Assembly: GCA_020852175.1 (NCBI GenBank)
Contig: JADZBH010000016.1
Coordinates: forward strand, 62,001 to 126,000
DNA: 64,000 nucleotides
From: Bryobacterales bacterium
Lineage (GTDB): Bacteria; Acidobacteriota; Terriglobia; Bryobacterales; Bryobacteraceae
Reading direction: 5' to 3'
The stretch's first letter is position 1, and each line of letters begins with the position of its first letter. The notes below the pieces were generated by a model. That model was not told the origin of the DNA, ran no database searches, and was given only the letters and a program-made list of their open reading frames with translations. The position numbers and the translations under genes are program-made. Positions 36,124 through 44,697 of this stretch are shown one piece after another.

Positions 36124-37626
36124 ATGAAACGCATTCTCTTACTGACACTTGCCTTGGCTGGCACGCTTGCCGCCGATGTGCGGCTGCCCGCACTTCTCTC
36201 GGATCACATGTTGCTACAGCGTGATGCTCCGCTCCGCCTGTGGGGCTGGGCCTCGCCCGGTGAAACCGTAAGCGTCACGTTGCTGGGCCAAACCAGCACG
36301 GCGGCGGCCACGCCGGAGGGTAAATGGGAGGTCTACTTCACGCCCATCCACGCCCAGGCCACACCCACTTCGATCACCGTCAAGGGGAATAACCAGATCA
36401 CGATTCAGGACGTGCTGGTGGGGGATGTCTGGGTGGGTTCGGGCCAGTCGAACATGGCCTGGACGGTGAAGAACTCGAACAACCCGGAGACGGAGATCGC
36501 CGCCGCGCAGTATCCTCAGATTCGTATCTTTCAGGTGGCGCTGAAGACCTCGGAGACGCCGTTGGACGATGTGACGGGCAAATGGGCGCTGGTTACGCCG
36601 GAGTCGATTCCCAACTTTTCCGCGGTCGGGTATTTCTTTTCGCGCGAGTTGCACAAGCATCTCAAGACGCCTATTGGTTTCATTCAATCGGCCTGGGGCG
36701 GTACGCCTGTGCAGGCCTGGACGCGGTTGAGCCTGATGGAGTCCGATCTCTCCATGAACTGGGTGCTCGCCAACTGGCGGGAATATGTAAGCCGCTATCC
36801 GGCAGCCAAGGTGCGGCATGACAAGGCGGTAGCCGAATGGGAGGCGAAGGGCAGGCAGGGCTCTCGGCCGGCGGGGCCATTGGGGCCCGGCCATGCGCAC
36901 ACGCCCGGCGGGCTGTACAACGCCATGATCGTGCCGCTGCTGCCTTATGCCATCAAGGGGGCGATCTGGTACCAGGGAGAAAGCAATGCGGGCGGAAAGA
37001 CCGCCAACCAGTACCGGCACCAGTTCGTGGAGATGATTCGCGACTGGCGCGCGCAGTGGGGCGTCGGCAATTTCCCGTTCTTGTATGTGCAACTGGCCAA
37101 CTGGGCGCCGGGCAACGCGAGCGGCTGGCCGCTGGTGCAGGAAGCGCAGGACAAGACGCTGGACCTGCGCGGCACGGGCATGGCGGTGATCACCGACATT
37201 GGCGAAGAGAAGGACATCCACCCGAGGAACAAGCAGGACGTGGGCGCGCGCCTGGCCCTGGCGGCGCGCCATGTGGCCCACGGCGAGGAGATTGTATATT
37301 CCGGCCCGCGCTACCGGCAGGTGACGCGCGAGGGATCGAGCCTGCGCGTTTGGCTCGACCATTCCGGACGCGGCCTTGTGGCCAAGGGAGGCGGCGAACC
37401 GCGCGGCTTTTTCGTGGCGGGCGCGGACAGGGCGTTTTTCCGCGCCACGGCCCGCATTGACGGCAAGACGGTGGTGGTATCGAGCCCCGAGGTGAGCAAC
37501 CCCGTCGCGGTGCGCTACAACTGGGCGCCATTTCCGAACGGCAATCTGTTTAACGCCGATGGCCTGCCAGCCTCGCTGTTCCGCAGCGACGATTGGGACG
37601 ACGTGACGATGCCGCCGGTGAACTAA
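36124..37626 (+). CDS. Exported sialate O-acetylesterase (SGNH hydrolase)
   Basis: A 500-residue secreted esterase that removes O-acetyl groups from sialic acids or related acetylated glycans. Signal peptide: about 1-17. The catalytic block I is VWVGSGQSNMAW (Ser in the GQSNM motif), and the Asp-His pair is in DIGEEKDIHPRNK. N- and C-terminal beta domains are present, as in family members of similar length. ATTCATG spacing fits a short leader; the gene starts five bases after the MFS gene. The next gene begins on its last stop base (TAATG), so translation is probably coupled. Confidence 0.9.
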   Translation: MKRILLLTLALAGTLAADVRLPALLSDHMLLQRDAPLRLWGWASPGETVSVTLLGQTSTAAATPEGKWEVYFTPIHAQATPTSITVKGNNQITIQDVLVGDVWVGSGQSNMAWTVKNSNNPETEIAAAQYPQIRIFQVALKTSETPLDDVTGKWALVTPESIPNFSAVGYFFSRELHKHLKTPIGFIQSAWGGTPVQAWTRLSLMESDLSMNWVLANWREYVSRYPAAKVRHDKAVAEWEAKGRQGSRPAGPLGPGHAHTPGGLYNAMIVPLLPYAIKGAIWYQGESNAGGKTANQYRHQFVEMIRDWRAQWGVGNFPFLYVQLANWAPGNASGWPLVQEAQDKTLDLRGTGMAVITDIGEEKDIHPRNKQDVGARLALAARHVAHGEEIVYSGPRYRQVTREGSSLRVWLDHSGRGLVAKGGGEPRGFFVAGADRAFFRATARIDGKTVVVSSPEVSNPVAVRYNWAPFPNGNLFNADGLPASLFRSDDWDDVTMPPVN

Positions 37627-38321
37627 TGCTCCTGCTTGCCGCAGCCGTGGCTCTGGTCGCCTGCGGGCGGGCGCCGGACTTTGACGAGGCGGCCTCCACA
37701 GGGCGCTTCGAGTTGAAGTTCACCGCCCACGGCGACTTTGAATTCACGCTTCGCAATGGCCGCCTGGAACTGGAAGTATTCGAGGGAGGCGGCCCGGCTT
37801 CGGTGGTCTGTGTCTACACGCAGCGAGTGCCTCCGGCGGCCAGCATTCAGGCGCGGCTGTTGGAGGGCGCGCGCAAGCCCAAGGTGATGGGCGAACGCAT
37901 CCGGTTCGAGAACGCCGAGGGACCATACGAGGTATGGTTCGAATGGACGAACGAGCATGCCCTGTACCGTTCTCCGCGGCCGGACTCCGTTTTACCCGGC
38001 CAGAGGCTCCGGCAGGGGGCGACGGTCCATGACAACAAGCTGGTGGGAGCCGCCACGCTGACCGCCGTGGTGAAGGCGGCCACCACCGTCTACATACGCG
38101 GGGCGGCCGTTCACGCGTCGCCGCCTCTGCCCAACGCGAAGCTGGGGCTTTCGCAACCGCTTCCCGGCCGTGCGCTGGCCCGCTTCAAGGCTTCCGCGGC
38201 GGGTTGCAAGGCGAAAGTCGTCGAATCGCCCGAGGCGGAGAACGGCTTCACGGCTGTCGTGATGCTCATGCCGGCGCGGCGTCCGCGCGAGTGTACGTTA
38301 AGTGTCGAGTGGCGGCGGTAG
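37626..38321 (+). CDS. Small lipoprotein of unknown function
   Basis: A 231-residue lipoprotein: the signal peptide ends in the lipobox VALVAC (Cys at about residue 14). The rest is mainly beta with no known family. It contains several aromatic strands (PYEVWFEWTNEHALY) and a late Cys pair. The ATG shares its first base with the esterase stop (TAATG), so the two are translationally coupled, and the lipoprotein may keep the esterase or its substrate near the outer membrane. A longer start 33 bases upstream would lie inside the esterase gene and lack the lipobox context. Confidence 0.65.
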   Translation: MLLLAAAVALVACGRAPDFDEAASTGRFELKFTAHGDFEFTLRNGRLELEVFEGGGPASVVCVYTQRVPPAASIQARLLEGARKPKVMGERIRFENAEGPYEVWFEWTNEHALYRSPRPDSVLPGQRLRQGATVHDNKLVGAATLTAVVKAATTVYIRGAAVHASPPLPNAKLGLSQPLPGRALARFKASAAGCKAKVVESPEAENGFTAVVMLMPARRPRECTLSVEWRR

Positions 38322-38351
38322 ACGGCGCTGGCGGGATACAATCAAGTCGCC

Positions 38352-39200
38352 ATGCGTGCTACCCACCTTACCCGCCGTTCCCTGCTTGCCTCCTCGTTCG
38401 CCACGGTGCTGGCCCGGACAGCGCCGGCGGCCACTGTCTATCCGAAGCTGCTTGGCGCGCAGCTCTACACGGTGCGGAACATCCTGCCGAAAGACCCTGC
38501 CGGGGTGCTGAAGGCGATGGCGCGGATTGGGTACAAGGAGGTGGAGGGTTCGCCCGAATTCCTGGCACAGCACGGGAAACTGATCACCGACGCGGGGATG
38601 ACCATGCCGTGCGCCATGGTGAACCTGCCGGCGCTGGCCGGAGACAAGGCGGAGGCCACGATCGCCGGGGCACATAAGCTGGGCCTCAAGAGTCTGGGGC
38701 TTTCTTATCTGAATGAGAAGGAACGCGGGGATATTCCTGCGTCGTTGGCGGCCATGAACCGTGCGGCGGAACTCGCCGCGAAGGCGGGCATGAACTTCTA
38801 CTATCACAACCACTGTTTCGAGTTCGCGGGGGCGCCGGGGGAACGCGTGTGGGACCGGATTCTCAAGGAGTGCTCGCCCAAGGTGATGCTGGAGTGCGAC
38901 ATCTTTTGGCTCACCATTGGCGGGCAGGACCCCGCGGCCATCATCACGCAACTCGGCAAACGCGTGCTCAGCCTGCATTTGAAGGATGTCGACAAGGGCA
39001 CGAAGGTCTACTTCCAGGAACGCGAGGTGCCGCGCACCGCGTTCAAGGAATGCGGGAACGGCACGATCGATTTCAAGAAGGTGCTGGCGGCGTCGAAGAA
39101 GGCCGGAGTGCGGTATTTCTTCGTCGAGCAGGACACGACGCCGGGCGACCCGCTGGACAGCATCCGGCAGAGTTACCAGTACCTGCGCAAGCTGTCCTGA
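38352..39200 (+). CDS. Tat-exported sugar isomerase/epimerase-like TIM-barrel protein
   Basis: A 282-residue protein of the AP-endonuclease-2/xylose-isomerase-like TIM-barrel family. The Tat signal is LTRRSLLASS at residues 6-15. Metal-ligand strands are visible (YHNHCFEF with His, MLECDIFWL with Asp, SLHLKDVDKGT with His, and FVEQD with Glu). Such proteins act as sugar epimerases or as 3-keto-glycoside lyases; a periplasmic form fits the latter. TACAAT ends nine bases before the ATG and no ribosome binding site is present, so a leaderless message is likely. It is convergent with the Tat-exported Gfo/Idh oxidoreductase, a pair often found together. Confidence 0.88.
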   Translation: MRATHLTRRSLLASSFATVLARTAPAATVYPKLLGAQLYTVRNILPKDPAGVLKAMARIGYKEVEGSPEFLAQHGKLITDAGMTMPCAMVNLPALAGDKAEATIAGAHKLGLKSLGLSYLNEKERGDIPASLAAMNRAAELAAKAGMNFYYHNHCFEFAGAPGERVWDRILKECSPKVMLECDIFWLTIGGQDPAAIITQLGKRVLSLHLKDVDKGTKVYFQEREVPRTAFKECGNGTIDFKKVLAASKKAGVRYFFVEQDTTPGDPLDSIRQSYQYLRKLS

Positions 39201-39211
39201 TGAGAGAGACG

Positions 39212-39233
39212 GGGGCCCCGCGCGGAGCCCCCT
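39212..39233. other. GC hairpin between convergent genes
   Basis: GGGGGC (39212-39217) pairs with GCCCCC (39228-39233). No T-run follows on either strand. It sits between convergent genes and could weakly end both transcripts. Confidence 0.35.
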
Positions 39234-39239
39234 CCTGCA

Positions 39240-40427
39240 TCAGGCCGAACGCATCATCTCGTCCCAGGTGACGTCGCGCTTCTGGTGCACGGCCATGCGG
39301 CCCATGATGGCCGTCAGCGTGCTTTCGCCCGCGCTCTTCCACATGTGGATGGGCTTCTTTTCGACGATGCCGCGGAAGAAGGCCTCCACGGCGTCGATGG
39401 TGATTTCGCGCGGGGAGTCGCGTTTCTCGATCAGGCTGCGGTCGCGCAGATCGTCGGCGTTGGGGTAGCTCCAATTCCCTTCGGGGCCGTGAAGCTTGTA
39501 GTATTTGCGCGAGGTTTCCAACATTCCCTTCGAGCCGTAGAGCTGTTCTTTCACGTCGCGGTAGCCGGCCGTGTGCTTGATGCTGATGAGCCAGCCCTCG
39601 ATGTTGCCGGGATAGTGGAAGGCGATGTTGTGGTAGTCGGTTTTCCAGTCGCCGTAGGGTACCGGGTAGCGGAGTCCGGCCGTGCCGCTGGCTCGGTCCG
39701 GGTGGACGTCCATGGCGAACCAGTTCAGGGTGTCCACGCCGTGGCAGTCCTGTTCGACGATGGGGCCGCCCGAGGTTTCCTCCCAGCGGCCCCAGTTCCG
39801 CAGCTTCTCATCAGGCCCGTCGTAGCGGTTGCGGTAACTGGTGGGCGGCGGACCGCCGAGCACCCAGTAACTCATCATCAATTTCATGTCGCCGATGCGG
39901 CCCGACTTCAGGTGGCTCATGGCGGTGAGATATTCCGGGCTGAAGCGCTGCTGGTAGCCGAATTGGATGGTGCGGTCCTTGCGCGCCCTGGCGCCGGCGG
40001 CGAGCAGGCGTTTGCATCCGGAGACATCGGCTCCGCCGGGTTTCTCGCAGTAAATGTGCTTGCCGCTCTGCACGGCGAGTTCGAAATGCTCGGGGTGCAG
40101 ATAAACGGGCGTGGCGATGAGAACGGCGTCGATGCTGGAGTTTCCAAGCAACTCGTTCAGGTCACGATAGGCGGGAACGCCTGCCGCGCCGGGAATTTCG
40201 GTTTTACCCTGGTCGATGCGGTCGGGAAATTTATCGCAAATGGCGGCCAGTCGAGCGTTCTTGTCCTGTGCCATGAAGGCGCCGACGTAACGGCCCCGTC
40301 CGCCGGTTCCGACGACGCCGAAACTAATGGCCGAGTTGGCTGGCGTGCCGAAGGCCGTTTCCGGTTTAACAAGAAGAAGTCCGCCGGCGGCGCCGGTGAG
40401 GGCCTGACGTCTGCTGAAGGTGCTCAT
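39240..40427 (-). CDS. Tat-exported Gfo/Idh/MocA-family oxidoreductase
   Basis: A 395-residue NAD(P)-dependent sugar oxidoreductase with an export signal: SRRQALTGAAGG at residues 5-16 is a twin-arginine motif. The Rossmann fold starts at FGVVGTGGRGRYVGAF, the EKPG motif carries the catalytic Lys, and a large C-terminal sheet domain follows. GFOR-type enzymes keep the cofactor bound, so a periplasmic form is possible. Action on the C3-OH of glycosides (giving 3-keto sugars) is inferred from its convergent TIM-barrel partner. GGGAGGC precedes the ATG. It may also act on amino sugars or inositol. Confidence 0.88.
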   Translation of the reverse strand: MSTFSRRQALTGAAGGLLLVKPETAFGTPANSAISFGVVGTGGRGRYVGAFMAQDKNARLAAICDKFPDRIDQGKTEIPGAAGVPAYRDLNELLGNSSIDAVLIATPVYLHPEHFELAVQSGKHIYCEKPGGADVSGCKRLLAAGARARKDRTIQFGYQQRFSPEYLTAMSHLKSGRIGDMKLMMSYWVLGGPPPTSYRNRYDGPDEKLRNWGRWEETSGGPIVEQDCHGVDTLNWFAMDVHPDRASGTAGLRYPVPYGDWKTDYHNIAFHYPGNIEGWLISIKHTAGYRDVKEQLYGSKGMLETSRKYYKLHGPEGNWSYPNADDLRDRSLIEKRDSPREITIDAVEAFFRGIVEKKPIHMWKSAGESTLTAIMGRMAVHQKRDVTWDEMMRSA

Positions 40428-40512
40428 GAAGCCTCCCTGGTTAAAATTCGCGCCAAAAGGGCACGATCCCAGGCTGCTCCAGGGCCCCCATGAAACGGGT
40501 AAGAATCCTTAC

Positions 40513-41346
40513 CTATAGTTTATACGCTTCTACGGCTGTGAGCCCGAGGATGCGGTCGCGCTCGTCCGTGCTGAGTGCGGCGATGGCCGTATTCACCACC
40601 TGCCACCAGTGCGCGTATGGACAGGCCGCCAGCATCACCGGCCAGTCGGAGCCGAACATCAGGCGTTTCGGTCCGAATGCCTCCAACACGGTGTCGATGT
40701 AGGGGCGCAACTCGTCCGGCGTCCAGGTTTCCCAGTTGGCTTCGGTCACCATGCCGCTGATCTTGCAGTAGACGTTCGGCCGCCGTGCCATCTCGCGAAT
40801 GTCCGACGCCCAGGGCTCGCGCCGGCCCGCCTTGATGCCGGGCTTGGCGATGTGGTCGAGCACGAAGACCTGATCGGGATGGCGGTCCACGAACTGAATC
40901 GACGGCCTCAGGTGCCGTTCAAAGATCAGGATGTCGTACACCAGTCCGAGGGCCTTCAGTTTCGAGACGCCGCGGTTCAGGTCATCGCGGAGGATGAAGT
41001 TGTCGTCCGGTTCGTCCTGCACGACGTGGCGGACGCCTTTGAACTTGTCGTGCGCTTTGAAGTGTTCGAGCCTGTTTTCCACGCCGGGCTCCATCAGGGG
41101 CGCCCAGCCGACGACGCCGCGGATGAAATCGTACCGGGAGGCGTAGGCGAGCAGGAAGTCGGTCTCCTCGACGGTTTGGCGGGCCTGTACGCTGACCACG
41201 GCGTCGATGCCGACCGGGGCGATGACGGCGCGCAGATCGTCAGGAGTGAAGTCGCGCCGCAAGGCCGCCATGGAATCGCCGATCCAGCCGTACTCGCTTG
41301 CCGAGTAGTTCCAGAAGTGGTGATGGGAATCGACACGCTGGGCCAT
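40513..41346 (-). CDS. Amidohydrolase, probable L-fuconolactonase/sugar-lactone hydrolase
   Basis: A 277-residue amidohydrolase-2-type enzyme. Metal-site motifs are visible: DSHHHFWN with HxH, LDHIAKP and FGSDWPVM with the catalytic Asp. The length and the ending (ILGLTAVEAYKL) fit L-fucono-1,5-lactonase and relatives that open sugar lactones. It has no signal peptide. A TATCAT box is 11 bases before the ATG and there is no ribosome binding site. Its ATG and the first possible ATG of the divergent dehydrogenase share bases (CATG). A lactonase next to a zinc dehydrogenase matches oxidation of a sugar to its lactone and then hydrolysis. Confidence 0.88.
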   Translation of the reverse strand: MAQRVDSHHHFWNYSASEYGWIGDSMAALRRDFTPDDLRAVIAPVGIDAVVSVQARQTVEETDFLLAYASRYDFIRGVVGWAPLMEPGVENRLEHFKAHDKFKGVRHVVQDEPDDNFILRDDLNRGVSKLKALGLVYDILIFERHLRPSIQFVDRHPDQVFVLDHIAKPGIKAGRREPWASDIREMARRPNVYCKISGMVTEANWETWTPDELRPYIDTVLEAFGPKRLMFGSDWPVMLAACPYAHWWQVVNTAIAALSTDERDRILGLTAVEAYKL

Positions 41347-41357
41347 GGCGGAATCCC

Positions 41358-41367
41358 ATGATACGCT
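41358..41367. promoter_or_regulatory. Overlapping divergent -10 boxes of the lactonase and dehydrogenase genes
   Basis: TACGCT (41362-41367, plus) lies seven bases before the GTG at 41375, and TATCAT (complement of 41358-41363) lies 11 bases before the minus-strand ATG at 41346. The two boxes share two bases, so polymerase at one should exclude the other. Confidence 0.5.
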
Positions 41368-41374
41368 AGCCCGG

Positions 41375-42382
41375 GTGAAGGCGCTTCAACTCTCCGCTCT
41401 GCGCACGATCGCGCTTGTAGACGTACCCGAACCCGCTGCCCCTCCGCCCGGCCACGCCCTGGTGCGGACGTTGCGCGTGGGTGTTTGCGGCAGTGATCTG
41501 CATGCCTACAATGGCCGCCAGATGTTTGTCGAGTATCCGCGCATCCTGGGCCATGAACTGGCGGTGGAGGTGCTTGCGGTGAACGGCGAATCCGAATGGA
41601 AGCCGGGCAGCATCGGGTGCGTGAATCCCTTTCTGTCTTGTGGGGAATGTCCTACCTGCCGTGCGGGCCGGACTAACTGCTGTAGCCGTCTGCGCACTCT
41701 GGGGGTCCATATCGACGGCGGAATGTGTGAACGGTTCAGCCTGCCTGTGGCGAAGCTGCATCGCGGCGAGGGGCTTACCCTGGAGCAACTGGCGACGGTG
41801 GAGCCGCTCTGCATCGGCCATCACGCGGTGCGCCGGGGAGCGCCGCAACCGGGCGAGCGGGTACTGGTGATCGGCGCGGGCCCGATCGGCCTGGCCGCGT
41901 TTGAAGGGCTGCGCGGTTCGGGAGTTCATGTCACGATCGCCGAGCGGAGCCCGGCGCGGCGGCGGTTCCTGACCGGGACGCTGGGCGAGGGAAGGCTGGG
42001 GGGAGCGCGGGTGGCGGAGTCCACCGAAGGATTGTTGGCCGAGTTGGTGATCGATGCCACGGGCTCGCCCGCGGCCATGAGCGCCGCGCCGAACCATGTC
42101 GCACACGGGGGGCGGCTGGTCTTCGTGGGCCACCACCCGGGAGACATCAGCCTGCACAACCCGCTGTTACACGCGCGCGAGGTGACCGTGCTGTTCAGCC
42201 GCAACGCGAACGAATCGGATTTTGGATGGGTGATTTCGCGCTTGCAGCAAGGAGTGATCGATTCGACACCCTGGTTCGCACCGTTGACCCTGCCTGCCAA
42301 TGTGGCGGCGGAGTTCCCGGTGTGGCTTGACCCGGAGCAGGGGGTTGTAAAACCGGTGATTGACTTTAGCCAAGCTGGTTAA
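41375..42382 (+). CDS. Zinc-dependent alcohol dehydrogenase (sugar or sugar-acid type)
   Basis: A 335-residue medium-chain dehydrogenase. Catalytic zinc ligands are Cys in VGVCGSDLH, His-Glu in ILGHELAVE, and the Glu in VEPLCIGHH; the structural zinc Cys4 is CGECPTCRAGRTNCC. The NAD fold is VLVIGAGPIGLAAFEGLRG. Such enzymes oxidise L-fucose, L-galactonate, sorbitol or threonine; the divergent lactonase favours a sugar. The GTG start gives the usual MKALQLSA beginning and the promoter spacing of a leaderless gene; an ATG 30 bases upstream is the alternative and would overlap the lactonase ATG. Confidence 0.85.
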   Translation: MKALQLSALRTIALVDVPEPAAPPPGHALVRTLRVGVCGSDLHAYNGRQMFVEYPRILGHELAVEVLAVNGESEWKPGSIGCVNPFLSCGECPTCRAGRTNCCSRLRTLGVHIDGGMCERFSLPVAKLHRGEGLTLEQLATVEPLCIGHHAVRRGAPQPGERVLVIGAGPIGLAAFEGLRGSGVHVTIAERSPARRRFLTGTLGEGRLGGARVAESTEGLLAELVIDATGSPAAMSAAPNHVAHGGRLVFVGHHPGDISLHNPLLHAREVTVLFSRNANESDFGWVISRLQQGVIDSTPWFAPLTLPANVAAEFPVWLDPEQGVVKPVIDFSQAG

Positions 42383-42668
42383 GACCGGGCGGGCTCAGGC
42401 TGGGCGGCAGAGAGTGGGGGGAAGAGAGCCTAAAAATTTTAAGCCCCGGGGGGGTACCCCGGGGCCTCGCGTTGAGAGGGGGTAGCAGCGAGCTAGGACT
42501 CGCTACTAGGAATGCAGGTTAGTCTTGGAAGACTAACTAGTAAGTGATTCCAGTATGCCACACGGTGAAGGGTGTGACAAGCAAAATTCCTGTTTTGGGA
42601 GAAAATTTTCACTGTGAGAAGAATAACGCTTGTCGGGATTCAGGGTTGAGGGCAGGGCATGCGGCGCT
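42383..42668. other. Intergenic hairpin cluster
   Basis: No gene is supported in these 286 bases. Three inverted repeats follow each other: GCCCCGGGG/CCCCGGGGC (42443-42451 with 42457-42465), TAGCAGCGAG/CTCGCTACTA (42483-42492 with 42499-42508, one mismatch) and GTTAGTCTT/AAGACTAAC (42518-42526 with 42529-42537). On the minus strand the first stem is followed by a short AT-rich tract (TTAAAATTTTTA), so it may end the transcript of the small membrane-protein gene. Confidence 0.45.
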
Positions 42669-42965
42669 TCAGGCGGGCAGACGAGCCGCGCCCAGAATGA
42701 GCGCCACCAGGTTCCAGGCCACCAGAAGGGCGAACATGACGTTGATTCGCGACAGCAGCCGTTCCTTGCCCATCCGCAGGCAGTAGAAACCCAGCATGAG
42801 GGCTGCCAATTTTACAAAGGCCAGCCCGAGGAACGGCGAAGGCGCCAGTTGCATACTCCAGCGAACAAAGGGATTTCCCTCTTGAACGCCCATGAGGAGG
42901 AAAGCGATGGTAGTCAGGTAGTCCAGCACCTGGAGGTAGGAGAACTGCCAAAGAAGTGAGGTCAC
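42669..42965 (-). CDS. Small four-helix membrane protein (DUF5658-like)
   Basis: A 98-residue membrane protein with three to four hydrophobic helices. The pattern LDYLTTIAFLLMGVQEGNPF, with an Asp in helix one and a GNP turn, resembles DUF5658. Function is unknown. The start is GTG, with GGAGACC seven bases upstream. It is monocistronic, flanked by the hairpin cluster downstream and a 205-base non-coding stretch upstream (42966-43170), in which nothing was recognised. Confidence 0.6.
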   Translation of the reverse strand: MTSLLWQFSYLQVLDYLTTIAFLLMGVQEGNPFVRWSMQLAPSPFLGLAFVKLAALMLGFYCLRMGKERLLSRINVMFALLVAWNLVALILGAARLPA

Positions 42966-43170
42966 GAATCGGTCTCCGGAGGATCAGTGGTCTAGGGTAA
43001 ACACCCGTCTCACAACATGTTTGCAGAGCGATGATGATCCGTAAATAGTACGCGTTACAACAATTTCCCGGACTGGTACCGGACGGTTGCGGGTACGGAT
43101 GGGGTAGGGACTGCTCAGTGGTACTGCGGGGAAAACTCAGGGGAACAGCGGAGGGAGATGGCTAAATAGT

Positions 43171-43575
43171 TCAAAAACCAGGAGTTTTGTCTTTCTTCTT
43201 CATCTTCGCATCGCGTTCGATGCGGTACTGATCATACTCAGCCAACTGCCAGGGGCTGAGCAACTGGCGAATCTGGTTGGTTTGAGCCTCGTGGATGGCC
43301 GTGTATTCGGGGCGATGCTTGTCGTACACCTGTTTGTAGAGCATGCGTGTCTGCTCGAGGATGGTTTGCAACTGTGCCACCTGCTCCTCGTTCAATTTCA
43401 AGCGGTTTTCCAGTTCGGCAACATAGCGGCGGCGGAACTCCTCCGGGGAGGGCCGCCCGGACGTAGCGTTCACGCTGCGCGAGGCGTACATCCAATGGCC
43501 AAAGCCGCCGACGGCGATGCCGCTGACAAAGACCAGGGCGACGTACAGGGCGGCCTGGAAGGTGGAACGCTTCAC
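43171..43575 (-). CDS. Membrane-anchored Spy/CpxP-like periplasmic protein
   Basis: A 134-residue protein with one N-terminal membrane helix (about residues 8-28) that probably stays as an anchor. Residues 40-125 are helical with an LNEEQVAQLQ segment and later LSPWQLAEYDQY, resembling the helical repeats of Spy/CpxP-like and zinc-resistance sensor proteins. The GTG start overlaps the membrane-partner stop (GTGA). It is the last gene of the sigma-factor operon. A chaperone or envelope-stress sensor role is inferred from family and context. Confidence 0.65.
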   Translation of the reverse strand: MKRSTFQAALYVALVFVSGIAVGGFGHWMYASRSVNATSGRPSPEEFRRRYVAELENRLKLNEEQVAQLQTILEQTRMLYKQVYDKHRPEYTAIHEAQTNQIRQLLSPWQLAEYDQYRIERDAKMKKKDKTPGF

Positions 43576-43925
43576 CGGCTATCCCCCTGTTGCGCGGTGA
43601 ACGCATCAATGGATGCCGAAGAGACGGCGTACGCCATCACTTCGGGAGAAGAGTCGGCTTCGAGAGTGTCCATGTAGGTCATGGAGTATACGTCGCGCGA
43701 GGGGGCGGAAACCGGGGCGAAGTGCAGGGCAATCAGGAACAGGCTGAAAGCGACGGCCGTGGCGGCCAAGCGGCGGGAATAGAACCTGAGGTGATACAGG
43801 AAGCCGCGCCGGGCCTCGATTTTACGCCACACGCCGGGCATGAAGTCAGCCGAGGGCTGAGGCGGTTCGCAGGCATCGGCGTAGCGCGCCCACAAATCGT
43901 TCAACCTCCGAAATGGATCGGTCAT
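43572..43925 (-). CDS. Probable membrane anti-sigma factor
   Basis: A 117-residue single-pass membrane protein encoded directly after an ECF sigma factor, the usual place of an anti-sigma factor. The cytoplasmic N-terminus (1-55) contains WARYADACEPPQPSADFMPGVW, and a helix follows at about 61-75 with a short outer part. No HxxxCxxC zinc motif is present, so it is not of the ZAS type. AGAGG stands seven bases before the ATG at 43925. An ATG 15 bases upstream overlaps the sigma stop in ATGA and is an alternative start. Confidence 0.6.
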   Translation of the reverse strand: MTDPFRRLNDLWARYADACEPPQPSADFMPGVWRKIEARRGFLYHLRFYSRRLAATAVAFSLFLIALHFAPVSAPSRDVYSMTYMDTLEADSSPEVMAYAVSSASIDAFTAQQGDSR

Positions 43926-43936
43926 TTCACTACCTC

Positions 43937-44575
43937 TCATATCACATCTTCCGGGCCGGCGTCCGGGACGCCTTCGGTTTCTTTATCCGCCGCGGCGCCG
44001 CGGCCGCGAGGTTCGCCGCCGGATTTCTCGTAGGCCTTCAGGACCCTTTGCCGGGCCCGGTAGAGGCGCACCTTGAGCGCATTCTCGTTCACGCCGTAAA
44101 CGCTTTCCAGTTCCTTGAGCGAGAGCCCTTCCACTTCCTTGAGCGTGAGCAGCAGGCGGTCTTCCTCGCTGACCTCGCTGAGCAGTCCTTGCACAAACTC
44201 ACGAATTCCGGCCCGTCGCACCTCCTCGGTACGTTGGCCGCCCGCCGCCGCCGCGTCGGCCATGACCACCTGCTGTTCGCTCAAATCGGCCATGCGCGAC
44301 TCCTGCCGCCGCTTTTGGCGGCGCAGGTAGTCGTAGCAGGTATTGACCGTAAGCCGGTACAGCCAGGGTTCAAAGACGTTCAATGAACGCAGTTGGTCCA
44401 ATGAGTAGTACAACCTCATGAAGACCTCCTGGGCCACATCCTCCACGTCTTCGGGCCGGCCGATAAGACGCGAGATCGTGCCCATGATCCGTTTCCGGTA
44501 TGCCAGCACGATCTGGTTGAATGCAGCATCGTCTCCCTGACTGGCCCTTTCGATCAGTCCGAATTCGATCAGCAT
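43937..44575 (-). CDS. ECF-type RNA polymerase sigma factor
   Basis: A 212-residue sigma-70-family member with region 2 (ASQGDDAAFNQIVLAYRKRI then DVEDVAQEVFMRLYYSL) and region 4 (LSEVSEEDRLLLTLKEVEGLSLKELESVYGVNENALKVRLYRAR, only a part of which is needed to see the HTH). A charged tail of about 25 residues follows. The ATG at 44575 is preferred; longer starts include sequence unlike sigma factors. Downstream are a membrane partner and a Spy-like protein in the same transcript, so it probably answers envelope stress. The -35/-10 pair that it recognises is not known. Confidence 0.9.
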   Translation of the reverse strand: MLIEFGLIERASQGDDAAFNQIVLAYRKRIMGTISRLIGRPEDVEDVAQEVFMRLYYSLDQLRSLNVFEPWLYRLTVNTCYDYLRRQKRRQESRMADLSEQQVVMADAAAAGGQRTEEVRRAGIREFVQGLLSEVSEEDRLLLTLKEVEGLSLKELESVYGVNENALKVRLYRARQRVLKAYEKSGGEPRGRGAAADKETEGVPDAGPEDVI

Positions 44576-44697
44576 CGACTCTTGGATGCACCTAGGGGCG
44601 GACTTCCTCTTGAAGCGGCCACTCGGATAGGCGCACCGGCAACCTGTTAGGTTACTAGCACAGGGTGTTTGGGTAAAGCCCGCCCGAGGGGGCAGGT

